From: Piscinibacter sp943370595
GTDB taxonomy: Bacteria; Pseudomonadota; Gammaproteobacteria; Burkholderiales; Burkholderiaceae_C
Assembly (NCBI GenBank): GCA_943370595.1
Contig: CALRRO020000006.1
Location: 62,001-126,000, forward strand
DNA length: 64,000 nucleotides
Direction of reading: 5' to 3'
Under the pieces are notes generated by a model. That model was not told the origin of the DNA and did not search any database. It saw only the letters and a program-made list of their open reading frames with translations. Shown piece after piece: positions 42,266 through 50,918 of this stretch. A program made the translations under genes and the position numbers. How positions within the stretch are numbered: the first letter of the stretch is position 1; every line of letters begins with the position of its first letter.

Positions 42266-43330
42266 ATGCCTCTCGTCTCGATGCGCCAATTGCTCGACCA
42301 CGCCGCCGAAAACACCTACGGCATCCCCGCTTTCAACGTCAACAACCTCGAGCAGGTGCAGGCAGTGATGAGCGCAGCCGACGAGGTCGGCGCGCCGGTG
42401 ATCCTGCAGGCCAGCGCGGGCGCTCGCAAGTACGCCGGCGAGGCGTTCATCAAGCACCTGATCCAGGCGGCCGTCGAGGCCTATCCGCATGTGCCGCTGG
42501 TGATGCACCAGGATCACGGCCAGAACCCGGAGGTGTGCAAGGGCGCCATCGACCTCGGCTTCAGCTCGGTGATGATGGACGGCTCGCTGCAGGCCGACGG
42601 CAAGACCATCGCCAGCTACGACTACAACGTCGAGGTCACGCGCAAGGTCGTCGACATGGCACATGCGTTGGGTGTCACCGTCGAGGGTGAACTGGGCTGC
42701 CTGGGCTCGCTCGAGACCATGAAGGGCGACAAGGAGGATGGCCACGGTACCGACGCGACGATGACCATGGAGCAGTTGCTGACCGACCCCGAGCAGGCGG
42801 CCGACTTCGTGAAGCGCACGCAGCTCGATGCACTGGCCATCGCCATCGGCACCAGCCACGGCGCCTACAAGTTCACCCGCAAGCCCACCGGCGACATCCT
42901 CGCGATCGGCCGCATCAAGGAGATCAACCGGCGCATCCCGAACACGCACCTGGTGATGCATGGCAGCTCCAGCGTGCCGCAGGACCTGCTCGAGCAGATC
43001 CGCCAGTACGGCGGCCAGATGAAGGAGACCTACGGCGTGCCGGTGGAAGAGATCCAGGAAGCCATCAAGTATGGCGTGCGCAAGATCAACATCGACACCG
43101 ACATCCGCCTCGCGATGACCGCCGCGGTGCGCAGGTTCCTGGCCGAGAACCCGGAGAAGTTCGACGCGCGCGAGTGGCTGAAGCCCGCACGCGAGGCGGC
43201 CAAGGTGATCTGCAAGCAGCGCTACCTGCAGTTCGGCTGCGAGGGCCAGGCCGGCAAGATCAAGGCGCAGTCGCTGCAGCAGGTGGCGCAGCGCTACGCC
43301 AAGGGCGAACTGGCGCAGACCGTGGTCTGA
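42266..43330 (+). CDS. fba: Fructose-bisphosphate aldolase, class II
   Basis: A 354-residue zinc-dependent aldolase of the Calvin-cycle subtype, cleaving fructose 1,6-bisphosphate reversibly. Start MPLVSMRQLLDHAAENTYGIPAFNVNNLEQVQAVM is typical. Zinc-site and phosphate motifs are LVMHQDHGQ, VEGELGCLGSLE, AIGTSHGAYK, LVMHGSSSVPQ and INIDTDIRLA. Ribosome site GGAGAA lies before the ATG. A strong terminator follows at 43355-43376, so fba is transcribed alone or from its own promoter. Confidence 0.97.
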   Translation: MPLVSMRQLLDHAAENTYGIPAFNVNNLEQVQAVMSAADEVGAPVILQASAGARKYAGEAFIKHLIQAAVEAYPHVPLVMHQDHGQNPEVCKGAIDLGFSSVMMDGSLQADGKTIASYDYNVEVTRKVVDMAHALGVTVEGELGCLGSLETMKGDKEDGHGTDATMTMEQLLTDPEQAADFVKRTQLDALAIAIGTSHGAYKFTRKPTGDILAIGRIKEINRRIPNTHLVMHGSSSVPQDLLEQIRQYGGQMKETYGVPVEEIQEAIKYGVRKINIDTDIRLAMTAAVRRFLAENPEKFDAREWLKPAREAAKVICKQRYLQFGCEGQAGKIKAQSLQQVAQRYAKGELAQTVV

Positions 43331-43354
43331 GGCTGTCGAGCGCCTCGATGACGA

Positions 43355-43376
43355 CCCGGCTTCGGCCGGGTTTTTT
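43355..43376 (+). terminator. Rho-independent terminator after fba
   Basis: Stem CCCGGC/GCCGGG with the stable tetraloop TTCG, followed directly by six Ts (43371-43376), 25 bases past the fba stop. A textbook intrinsic terminator. Confidence 0.95.
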
Positions 43377-43450
43377 CATGGTGCCGCTCACTAGAATCTT
43401 TCAACCTTTCCCCTGTATCGAAGCGCCTACGAGGCGACCAAGGAACCTCC

Positions 43451-44347
43451 ATGACCCACGCCATGCTCGAGTCGAACATCCAGTCGCTGCCGCTGATCGC
43501 CAAGGGCAAGGTGCGGGACAACTATGCCGTCGGTGAAGATCGGATGCTGATGGTGGCGACGGATCGCATCAGTGCCTTCGACGTCGTGATGGGCGAGCCG
43601 ATCCCGGGCAAGGGCGAGATGCTGACGCGCATGGCGCTGTTCTGGTTCAACAAGCTGGCGCACATCGTGCCGAATCACCTGACGGGAGAAGACCCCGAAA
43701 GCGTGGTGGCAGAAGGCGAGCGGGCACTGGTCCGTGGGCGTTCGATGCTCGTCAAGCGGCTGAAGCCCTTGCCGGTGGAGGCGGTGGTCCGGGGTTACCT
43801 GGCGGGCAGCGGCTGGCAGGAGTACCAGCGCAGCCAATCGGTCTGCGGCGTCAAGCTACCGCCGGGGCTGCGCAACGCCAGCAAGCTGCCTGAGCCCATC
43901 TTCACGCCGGCGACCAAGGCCGAAATGGGATCCCATGACGAGAACATCGACTTCGCGCGCATGGAGCAGATCGTGGGCAAGGAACTGGCCGCGGCGGTCA
44001 GGAGTGCGTCGATTCGCCTCTACACGGAGGCCGCGGCCTACGCATTGCAGCGCGGGATCATCATCGCCGACACCAAGTTCGAGTTCGGTCTGGACGCCGA
44101 TGGCCGCCTGACGCTGATGGATGAAGTGCTCACGCCTGACTCATCGCGATTCTGGCCGGTCGACGGCTATGCAGAAGGCAACAATCCCCCGAGCTTCGAC
44201 AAACAGTTTCTGCGCGACTGGCTCGAAGGCGTCACTGTCGCTGGCCAGCCCTGGAACAAGGCTTCGCCTGCGCCGCGACTCGACTCAACGGTGGTCGAGA
44301 AGACGGCGGGGAAGTATGGTGAGGCGGTACTTAGGATTGTGGAGTAG
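43451..44347 (+). CDS. purC: Phosphoribosylaminoimidazole-succinocarboxamide synthase
   Basis: A 298-residue purine-biosynthesis enzyme joining aspartate to CAIR. Motifs LIAKGKVRDNYAVGEDRMLMVATDRISAFD at the start, VVRGYLAGSGWQEYQ, DTKFEFGLDADGRLTLMDEVLTPDSSRFW in the second half. Ribosome site AAGGAA precedes the ATG. TAGAAT at 43392-43397 may be its -10 box. The last 200 bases become AT-richer than the rest of the gene, continuing into the foreign-looking gene that starts three bases after the stop. Usually purE/purK follows in this group, and here it does not. Confidence 0.96.
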   Translation: MTHAMLESNIQSLPLIAKGKVRDNYAVGEDRMLMVATDRISAFDVVMGEPIPGKGEMLTRMALFWFNKLAHIVPNHLTGEDPESVVAEGERALVRGRSMLVKRLKPLPVEAVVRGYLAGSGWQEYQRSQSVCGVKLPPGLRNASKLPEPIFTPATKAEMGSHDENIDFARMEQIVGKELAAAVRSASIRLYTEAAAYALQRGIIIADTKFEFGLDADGRLTLMDEVLTPDSSRFWPVDGYAEGNNPPSFDKQFLRDWLEGVTVAGQPWNKASPAPRLDSTVVEKTAGKYGEAVLRIVE

Positions 44348-44350
44348 ACC

Positions 44351-45457
44351 ATGAGTTCAAGATACCTTGCCGCTCTCAATAGGAGCATTGACCAAAGTTC
44401 TCCAAGCTTGAACCTGAGTTGCCTTCGGGCAGAGCGCGCGGCATATCTGGCTCGGCTAGGCGATGTAGCCGGAGCCCACGAGGAGATAAGAAGTATTCGA
44501 GCACAGGAGGCTGAAGCTGATGGTCGCTTGACTGCGCTCATAAACCTAGCTGATGGACTGTGCCACTATTATCGGAGTATGAGTTCAGAATCTCATGACA
44601 GGTTTTCTCGAGCCTATGCTATAGCCATGGCAACGAGAAACTTTGATGTGGCTTCTAGGGCATCAGCCTGGCTTGCACTCTTGGCGTATGGTGCCTATGA
44701 TTTTACTGCGATCTCTAGGCATATCTCCCTCAGCGACGGTGTGCGTTATAATGATCCGATCTGTGCTGCGAGAAACTCGCTAACCATCGCCCAGATCCTT
44801 CACCTAGCAAACAGGTTTGATTTGGCTAGGGTATGGTACCAACGAGCGCATCGAATGGCTGCCGAGATTGAGGATGATGCGATGATAAGCGCCATCTTGC
44901 ACAATATGTCGTCCCTTTGGGTGGCAAACATTCGAAACCAGACTCTTGGCATGATAGAGACCGCCGATAGAGATGCGTTGGCATCAGTGGGAGTTCATTC
45001 CACTCTGAACTTTGATGAAATAGTAGGCTCGACAAGTCAACCATCATTCACCCCATTGATGCGCGCGCAACTCCTGTCTACTCAAGGTAGATACTCGGAA
45101 GCATTAGAGTTATACAATATTCATCTGGACCGATTGAATATTGAGGCTGTGCACGGATGGCAGCAATGGCTATTTACAGATCACGCTTGGTGCATGCTTC
45201 ACTGTGGGGAGAAGTTCAGTGCTCGTGATGAATTTGACAGACTATCGCGGACTCTTTCTGATAGTGATCACGTAGATGATGTTGGCGCAGCATTTAGACG
45301 GATTTCACAAGGGTATGAGGCTTTAGGTATTGAACAAGAGTCGCATCAATACGGCCTACGTGCGGATACTTGTTGGCGTACCTTTCGCAGTTTGCAGGCG
45401 GAGATGCTTGTTGTGGCCTCTTCCTATTCCTCGTGGCTGACTGAGCCTCGAAAGTAG
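44351..45457 (+). CDS. AT-rich orphan gene, TPR-like helical-repeat protein
   Basis: A 368-residue protein I cannot assign. It is almost wholly helical, with repeated patterns such as LRAERAAYLARLGDVAGAHEEI, HLANRFDLARVWYQRAHRMA and LLSTQGRYSEALELYNIHLDRL that look like divergent tetratricopeptide repeats. There is no signal peptide, transmembrane segment or enzyme motif. GC content is near 50 percent, versus roughly 65-70 percent around it, and codons such as ATA, AGA, AGG and TTA are frequent, so recent transfer is likely. It starts three bases after purC and can use purC's GGAG (44340-44343) as ribosome site, so it is probably read through from purC. It may be a regulator or partner protein; the function is open. 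Confidence 0.7.
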   Translation: MSSRYLAALNRSIDQSSPSLNLSCLRAERAAYLARLGDVAGAHEEIRSIRAQEAEADGRLTALINLADGLCHYYRSMSSESHDRFSRAYAIAMATRNFDVASRASAWLALLAYGAYDFTAISRHISLSDGVRYNDPICAARNSLTIAQILHLANRFDLARVWYQRAHRMAAEIEDDAMISAILHNMSSLWVANIRNQTLGMIETADRDALASVGVHSTLNFDEIVGSTSQPSFTPLMRAQLLSTQGRYSEALELYNIHLDRLNIEAVHGWQQWLFTDHAWCMLHCGEKFSARDEFDRLSRTLSDSDHVDDVGAAFRRISQGYEALGIEQESHQYGLRADTCWRTFRSLQAEMLVVASSYSSWLTEPRK

Positions 45458-45482
45458 GCTTGGTGGAGAATCTAGCCTGTAT

Positions 45483-46376
45483 TCATTCAAGAGATGCAGA
45501 ATGGTTCTGTCCTCCTCTGCTACTGATCTTGGAGGAGCCGATTTTGTTGCCAATGGTGCAGCCAGCTGCTAGGTTTTGGCCCGAACCAAGCCCAAACAAC
45601 AACCCCGCCCTGAAAGCATCTCCACACCCCGTGGGGTCGACGACCTTATCGACTTTCACGCCCGGGATATGTGTTCGCTTTCCGTCTTGCCATACCTCAC
45701 AGCCCTCAGCCCCCAGAGTGACCACAACTCCCTGAAGATGTGAGCGCGACAGCGTCTCCAGCGTGTAGCCCGTGCGATCGCACAGCATCTTGGCTTCGTA
45801 GTCGTTGACGGCCACCCATGTGGCCTTGCCGATGAAGTCCCGGAGTTCGTCGCCGTTGAACATCGGCAGGCCCTGACCGGGGTCGAACACGAACGGGATA
45901 CCGGCTTCTGCCAACTGGGCAGCGTGTCGCAGCATGGCCTCCCGCCCGTCGGGTGCAATGATGGCCACGCTGATGTCGTCGCGCTTCGGTACGTCGGTGA
46001 GGTGGGCCTGCTGCATCGCCCCCGGATGGAACGCCGTGATCTGGTTGTTGTCGCTGTCGGTGATGATGATGGCTTGCGCCGTGTAGTTGTCCTCGATCAC
46101 CCGGACGTACTCCGTGCTGGCCCCCCAGGACCGGATGCGCGCGAGGTAGTCGGCGCCATCGTTGCCCAGCGTGGCCATGATCAGCGGCTCACCGCCCAAT
46201 TGGGCCAGCGTGTAGGCGATGTTTCCCGCGCAACCACCGAACTCGCGGCGCAAGGTCGGCACCAGGAACGAGACGTTCAGGATGTGCACCTGGTCCGGCA
46301 GGATCTGCTGCGCGAAGCGGCCCTCGAAGTTGGTGATGGTGTCGAACGCGAGCGAGCCGCAGATCAGGATGGGCAT
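45483..46376 (-). CDS. PfkB family carbohydrate (adenosine) kinase
   Basis: A 297-residue ribokinase-type sugar kinase most like bacterial adenosine kinases. The substrate motif GGCAGNIAYTLAQLGG is near residue 47 and the ATP/anion-hole motif DPTGCGDAFRAGLLFGLGSG near 250, with catalytic Asp in GCGDAF. It ends KISSRGGQNHSASLE; family members share SRGGQNH. The last ~160 bases (45483-45640) have lower GC than the rest, next to the foreign-looking gene, and the final residues diverge. It is convergent with that gene across 25 bases and is probably the last gene of its own transcript. Confidence 0.9.
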   Translation of the reverse strand: MPILICGSLAFDTITNFEGRFAQQILPDQVHILNVSFLVPTLRREFGGCAGNIAYTLAQLGGEPLIMATLGNDGADYLARIRSWGASTEYVRVIEDNYTAQAIIITDSDNNQITAFHPGAMQQAHLTDVPKRDDISVAIIAPDGREAMLRHAAQLAEAGIPFVFDPGQGLPMFNGDELRDFIGKATWVAVNDYEAKMLCDRTGYTLETLSRSHLQGVVVTLGAEGCEVWQDGKRTHIPGVKVDKVVDPTGCGDAFRAGLLFGLGSGQNLAAGCTIGNKIGSSKISSRGGQNHSASLE

Positions 46377-46424
46377 GACAACTCCAGCGGGGGAAGAAAG
46401 GGCAGCGCGCAGGACTGCGTGCTG

Positions 46425-47384
46425 TCAGGGGTAGAAGATCTCGACGGTGTAGCCGGTGACGCGCCAGGTTCCCGTGGACAACGCGGTCTGAAGGCTCACC
46501 TCTACACCGGCGCGCATCACCTTCGAGTTCGCGCGCATGTCGTCCGGGCCCATGGCGCGGCGTGCCACCAGTTGACCATTGGCGTCCGTGAGCGACAGGT
46601 CGATCCAGGGCAAGGCCGCCGCGGTAGGAGCCTTGTTGCGCAGAACGACGCTCAAGCGGAAGGTCTCGGCGGTCGCGCCCTTGGCCAGCGCCGTGCTCTC
46701 CACGACGATCTGATCCAATCGCCGGGGCGCATCGATGCTGCATCCCGCCCAGCGGCACCAGGCCTGCAGAGCGGGTTCGAGCGCAGGCTGCCGCGCCGCG
46801 AGGCTGTCCCGGAACTCGTGCGCAGCCTGCACGGCCAACCCGGCGGACAGCAGCACGGCCAGCGCCACGAGCGCCTTGCGCACCGCCGAACCCTGCCAGC
46901 GAGCCTCTCGTTCGGCCTCGCGCACGAAGGCCGGTGCGTCCTCCGACGGGACCGACGATTCCGCCGAACCCACCGTCGACGGATCCAGCATCACGGGGCC
47001 GAGTGCGTCGGCAGGCACGTCGGTGTCGAAGCGTGCGTCGGCGAAGTCCGGGCCCCTGCTGCGGTCGGGACTGGCCAGCCCGGTCAATGCGCCGAACCCG
47101 GTGCGTCGCGGTGTGCCGAAGATCTGCTCGTCGATGCGGTCGACGAGGGAAGGATCCGGAAGCTCCTCCTGCGCTTCGTCGACGCCGGGCGGCGCAACAG
47201 GCAGCATCTGCCGGGAGTCCGACCACTCCGGCGGCGAGTCGCGCTCGAGATCGAACAGGCCTTCGAGCGCGTTGAAGACCTCGTCGCATCGGCCACAACG
47301 GACCCAGCCTTCGGAGACCTTGAGCTGGTCCTGAACCACACGGAACACGGTTCCGCAGGACGGGCATCGGGTCGCCAGGCTCAT
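46425..47384 (-). CDS. Zinc-ribbon DUF3426 protein (MJ0042-type finger)
   Basis: A 319-residue protein with an N-terminal zinc finger, CPSCGTVFRVVQDQLKV...VRCGRC, of the MJ0042 family (residues about 8-34). A long acidic, low-complexity linker follows, then one transmembrane helix (ALVALAVLLSAGLAVQAAH) near residue 172, and a C-terminal DUF3426 domain expected to face the periplasm. It lies eight bases downstream of prmA, the standard accBC-prmA-DUF3426 order. Function unknown. Confidence 0.9.
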   Translation of the reverse strand: MSLATRCPSCGTVFRVVQDQLKVSEGWVRCGRCDEVFNALEGLFDLERDSPPEWSDSRQMLPVAPPGVDEAQEELPDPSLVDRIDEQIFGTPRRTGFGALTGLASPDRSRGPDFADARFDTDVPADALGPVMLDPSTVGSAESSVPSEDAPAFVREAEREARWQGSAVRKALVALAVLLSAGLAVQAAHEFRDSLAARQPALEPALQAWCRWAGCSIDAPRRLDQIVVESTALAKGATAETFRLSVVLRNKAPTAAALPWIDLSLTDANGQLVARRAMGPDDMRANSKVMRAGVEVSLQTALSTGTWRVTGYTVEIFYP

Positions 47385-47391
47385 GGGCGAA

Positions 47392-48297
47392 TCATGCCAT
47401 TTCGCCCGTCATCAGCACCCAGCCCTCGTCCTGGTCGGCCACCCGGAGTGGCAGCCAGGGGGCATAGGCCACGCGCAACTCGTCGACCTGCCGCTCGAGG
47501 ATGCCGGCGAGCACCAGGTGGCCGCCACGCTCCACATGACCGCATAGCAGCGGCGCCAGCAACTTCAGCGGCGTGGCCAGGATGTTGGCGAAGACCAGCG
47601 GGTAGCGGCCGGCGGCAAGTTCTGGCAGGCCGGCGCGCAGGCTGACCCGGTTGGCCTGCGCGTTCGCGCGGGTCGATTCGACCGCGGCCGGGTCGATGTC
47701 GACGGCATCGATGTCGCGTGCGCCATGCAGCGCTGCGCCGATGGCGAGGATGCCGGAGCCGCATCCGTAGTCGAGCACGCGGGTCCACGCCGGGCTGAGT
47801 TTTGCCGCGTGCTGTGCGGCCCAGCGCAGGCACATCCGGGTGGTCGGGTGTGTTCCCGTGCCGAAGGCCAGGCCGGGGTCCAGGCGGATGACACGCTGCG
47901 CGCCGGCCGGCACCTCGTGCCAGCTCGGCACGATCCAGAACGCCGGCGCGATCTCGACCGGGGCGAACTGCGACTGCGTCAGGCGAACCCAGTCCTGCTC
48001 GGCCACAGGCCGCAGCGCCACCAGCGCGACGTCCGCCGCCCAGTCCTGCGCCAGCAGCAGGGTCGCGGCCTCGGTGGCCATCTGCTCGTTGTCGAACAAC
48101 GCGATCACCCGCGAGCGCAGCCACCCACCGGCCGGGGCCGGCATGCCGGGTTCGCCGAACAGCGCCCGCTCGGCGTCGGTGTCGGCATCGGCGTCCTCGA
48201 CCGAGGCGGACAGCGCACCGAGCTCGTCGATCAGCGCGTCCGACACGGGCTCGACCACGCCCTCCGGCACGAGCAGCAGCAATTCCACCATCGCCAT
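47392..48297 (-). CDS. prmA: Ribosomal protein L11 methyltransferase PrmA
   Basis: A 301-residue SAM-dependent methyltransferase that trimethylates ribosomal protein L11. The SAM motif is VLDYGCGSGILAIGAALHGA, followed by DAVDIDPAAVESTRANA and the post-motif FANILATPLK. The N-terminal L11-binding domain begins ELLLLVPEGVVEPVSDAL. It follows accC by four bases and precedes the DUF3426 gene. Confidence 0.95.
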   Translation of the reverse strand: MAMVELLLLVPEGVVEPVSDALIDELGALSASVEDADADTDAERALFGEPGMPAPAGGWLRSRVIALFDNEQMATEAATLLLAQDWAADVALVALRPVAEQDWVRLTQSQFAPVEIAPAFWIVPSWHEVPAGAQRVIRLDPGLAFGTGTHPTTRMCLRWAAQHAAKLSPAWTRVLDYGCGSGILAIGAALHGARDIDAVDIDPAAVESTRANAQANRVSLRAGLPELAAGRYPLVFANILATPLKLLAPLLCGHVERGGHLVLAGILERQVDELRVAYAPWLPLRVADQDEGWVLMTGEMA

Positions 48298-48301
48298 CGG
48301 C

Positions 48302-49651
48302 TCAGCGCTTGTGCTCGGCCATCCAGCCTTCGAGGTAATGGATGCTGGTGCCGCCCTCGATGAACTTGGCGTCGACCATCAGCTCGCGGTGCAGCGGGAT
48401 GTTGGTCAGGATGCCCTCGACCACCGTCTCGGACAGCGCGATGCGCATGCGCGCCAGTGCCTGGTCGCGCGTGTCACCGTGCACGATGATCTTGCCGATC
48501 ATCGAGTCGTAGTTCGGCGGCACGAAGTAGTTGGTGTAGGCATGCGAGTCGACACGCACGCCCGGGCCGCCCGGCGGGTGCCACATCGTGATGCGCCCAG
48601 GCGACGGCGTGAACTTGTACGGGTCCTCGGCGTTGACGCGGCATTCGATCGCATGGCCGCGCATCTGGATGTTGCGCTGCGCGAAGGGCAGCTTCTCGCC
48701 GGCCGCCACGCGGATCTGCATCTGCACGATGTCGATGCCGGTGACCAGTTCGGTGACCGGGTGCTCCACCTGCACGCGCGTGTTCATCTCGATGAAGTAG
48801 AACTCGCCGTCTTCATAGAGGAACTCGAAGGTGCCGGCGCCGCGGTAGCCGATCTTCTTGCAGGCGGCGGCGCAACGGTCGCCGATGCGCTCGATCACGC
48901 GGCGCGGGATGCCCGGCGCCGGCGCCTCCTCGATGATCTTCTGGTGGCGCCGCTGCATCGAGCAGTCGCGCTCACCGAGCCAGACCGCGTTCTTGTGCTG
49001 GTCGGCCATCACCTGGATCTCGATGTGGCGCGGCCGCTCGAGGAACTTCTCCATGTAGACGGCCGGATTGCTGAACGCCGCGCCGGCTTCGGCGCGCGTG
49101 GTCTGCACCGCATGGATCAGCGCTGCCTCGGTGTGCACGACGCGCATGCCGCGCCCGCCGCCGCCGCCGGCCGCCTTGATGATCACCGGGTAGCCGATGG
49201 TGCGCGCGATGCGGATGATCTCCTTCGGGTCGTCCGGCAGCGCACCCTCCGACCCCGGCACGCAGGGCACGCCGGACTTGATCATCGCCTGCTTGGCCGA
49301 GACCTTGTCGCCCATCAGCCGGATCGACTCCGGCGTCGGGCCGATGAAGGTGAATCCGCTGCGCTCGACGCGCTCGGCGAAGTCGGCGTTCTCCGACAGG
49401 AAGCCGTAGCCGGGGTGGATGGCCTCGGCGTCCGTCACCTCGGCCGTCGAGATGATCGCCGGCATGTTGAGGTAGCTCTGTGCCGACGCCGCCGGGCCGA
49501 TGCAGACCGCTTCGTCGGCGAGCTTGACGTACTTGGCGTCGCGGTCGGCCTCGGAATAGACGACCACCGACTTGATGCCCATCTCGCGGCAGGCCCGCTG
49601 GATGCGCAGGGCGATTTCGCCTCGATTGGCGATGAGGATCTTCTTGAACAT
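48302..49651 (-). CDS. accC: Acetyl-CoA carboxylase biotin carboxylase subunit
   Basis: A 449-residue ATP-grasp enzyme that carboxylates biotin on AccB as the first step of fatty acid synthesis. Motifs: KILIANRGEIALRIQRA at the start, the ATP loop IKAAGGGGGRGMRVV, the RRHQKIIEEAPAP stretch and EMNTRVQVEHPVTE. Length is normal. It follows accB with a 13-base gap and is followed by prmA. ATG at 49651. Confidence 0.97.
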   Translation of the reverse strand: MFKKILIANRGEIALRIQRACREMGIKSVVVYSEADRDAKYVKLADEAVCIGPAASAQSYLNMPAIISTAEVTDAEAIHPGYGFLSENADFAERVERSGFTFIGPTPESIRLMGDKVSAKQAMIKSGVPCVPGSEGALPDDPKEIIRIARTIGYPVIIKAAGGGGGRGMRVVHTEAALIHAVQTTRAEAGAAFSNPAVYMEKFLERPRHIEIQVMADQHKNAVWLGERDCSMQRRHQKIIEEAPAPGIPRRVIERIGDRCAAACKKIGYRGAGTFEFLYEDGEFYFIEMNTRVQVEHPVTELVTGIDIVQMQIRVAAGEKLPFAQRNIQMRGHAIECRVNAEDPYKFTPSPGRITMWHPPGGPGVRVDSHAYTNYFVPPNYDSMIGKIIVHGDTRDQALARMRIALSETVVEGILTNIPLHRELMVDAKFIEGGTSIHYLEGWMAEHKR

Positions 49652-49664
49652 CGAGTGCGGCTCG

Positions 49665-50138
49665 TTACTCGATGATGAACAGCGGCTGACCGAACTCGAC
49701 CGCCTGGCCGTTCTCGCAGAGGATCCGGGCGATCTTGCCGGACTTGTCCGACTCGATCTCGTTCATGATCTTCATCGCTTCGATGATGCAGATCGGCTCG
49801 CCTTCCTTGACCTCGCTGCCAATCTCGACGAAGGCCTTGCCGCCGGGGCTGGACGAGCGGTAGAAGGTGCCGACCATCGGCGACTTGACCACGTGGCCGG
49901 TCTCCTCCGGTGCCGCCGCGGCGGCGATCGAGGCCGCGGCCGCGGCAGCCGCGGCTGCCGTCGGCGGGGCCACGGCCGGCGCCGGCATCTGCATCACGGT
50001 GCCGGCCGGAGCCATGACCACGCCGGCCGGTTCCGACTTGACGATGCGCACCTTGCCGTCGGCTTCAGTGATCTCCAGTTCCGAGATGTTCGATTCCGAC
50101 ACCAGATCGATCAGTGTCTTGAGCTTGCGAAGGTCCAT
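49665..50138 (-). CDS. accB: Biotin carboxyl carrier protein of acetyl-CoA carboxylase
   Basis: A 157-residue biotin carrier. The N-terminal helix region LRKLKTLIDLVSESNISELEI is typical, followed by a long Ala/Pro-rich linker (about residues 40-78) that includes a run of nine alanines, and a C-terminal biotinyl domain with Lys123 in IIEAMKIMNEIESD. Ribosome site GGAGAGA lies before the ATG at 50138. The 261 bases upstream hold no gene; aroQ, which often precedes accB, is absent here. Confidence 0.96.
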   Translation of the reverse strand: MDLRKLKTLIDLVSESNISELEITEADGKVRIVKSEPAGVVMAPAGTVMQMPAPAVAPPTAAAAAAAAASIAAAAAPEETGHVVKSPMVGTFYRSSSPGGKAFVEIGSEVKEGEPICIIEAMKIMNEIESDKSGKIARILCENGQAVEFGQPLFIIE

Positions 50139-50399
50139 GCTCTCTCCAACGGTGATGCGAGGTCTCAGGCCTCTCGATTTACCTTGTCGTCGCCAACGTG
50201 CGCCGTTCTGCGCTCAAATCTTGACAACGTTTGCGTCCGTCCAGGCTTGCCAGGGCGGACCCAGGATGGGGATGTCGGCAGTTCTTGTTGCTACCCGATG
50301 TCGGGTTTGGGAGACGAAGGCCGCGACTTTACGCGCTTTGTCACCACTTGCCAGCAATTGACAATCGAGGCCGTTGGTGCTTGCAATTCGCGTTGCGGC

Positions 50400-50918
50400 T
50401 CAGGAAATCGACGGCCAGGCCGAGATGTCCTGCTCCTTGAGCGCGCCGAGTTTGCGTGCGGCGACGCTCCCGTCACTGCCCAGCACCACCGTGAACGGCA
50501 GGCCGCCTTGCGCATTGCCCAGCGCCCGCCCGAACTCCACGCCCTCCAGCCCTGCCAGCCCGACCGGCATGGACAACGGCCACTGGCGCAGGAACTCGCG
50601 CACCGGTGTGGGGCTGTCGACCGCCAAGGCCGCGACGGTCCAGCCGCGCGCATTCTGCTCCCGGTGGAAGCGGTCGAGAAGGGGGAGTTCGCTGATGCAG
50701 GGCGGGCACCAGGTGGCCCAGAAGTTCAGCACCAATGGCTTGCCGCGCAGGCTGGCCAGGCTCAGTTCGCCACCCTCGGGCCGCTCGAAACGCATGTCCC
50801 AGAAGCCGGCAGGCAGCGGCGGCTCGCCAACACGCAGCTGCCACCAGGCCAGGCCCGCCCCGGTGGCCGCTGCCGCGGCGCCGACCCCCGCGCCGATGAG
50901 CCACTGCCGCCGCGTCAT
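50400..50918 (-). CDS. TlpA family thiol-disulfide oxidoreductase
   Basis: A 172-residue thioredoxin-fold protein anchored or exported through an N-terminal hydrophobic region after a twin-arginine-like TRRQWLIGAGVGAAAAATGA. The active site is CPPC in NFWATWCPPCISELPLL, about residues 70-73. The family reduces disulfides in the periplasm, for example for cytochrome c maturation. It overlaps the upstream conserved hypothetical gene by four bases. It differs from the CPFC protein of the sox region. A 261-base gap without genes separates it from accB. Confidence 0.88.
   Translation of the reverse strand: MTRRQWLIGAGVGAAAAATGAGLAWWQLRVGEPPLPAGFWDMRFERPEGGELSLASLRGKPLVLNFWATWCPPCISELPLLDRFHREQNARGWTVAALAVDSPTPVREFLRQWPLSMPVGLAGLEGVEFGRALGNAQGGLPFTVVLGSDGSVAARKLGALKEQDISAWPSIS

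Noticed and set aside
49910..50000. Alanine/GCG-rich stretch considered as a simple repeat
   Set aside because: It encodes the normal Ala/Pro-rich linker of AccB.
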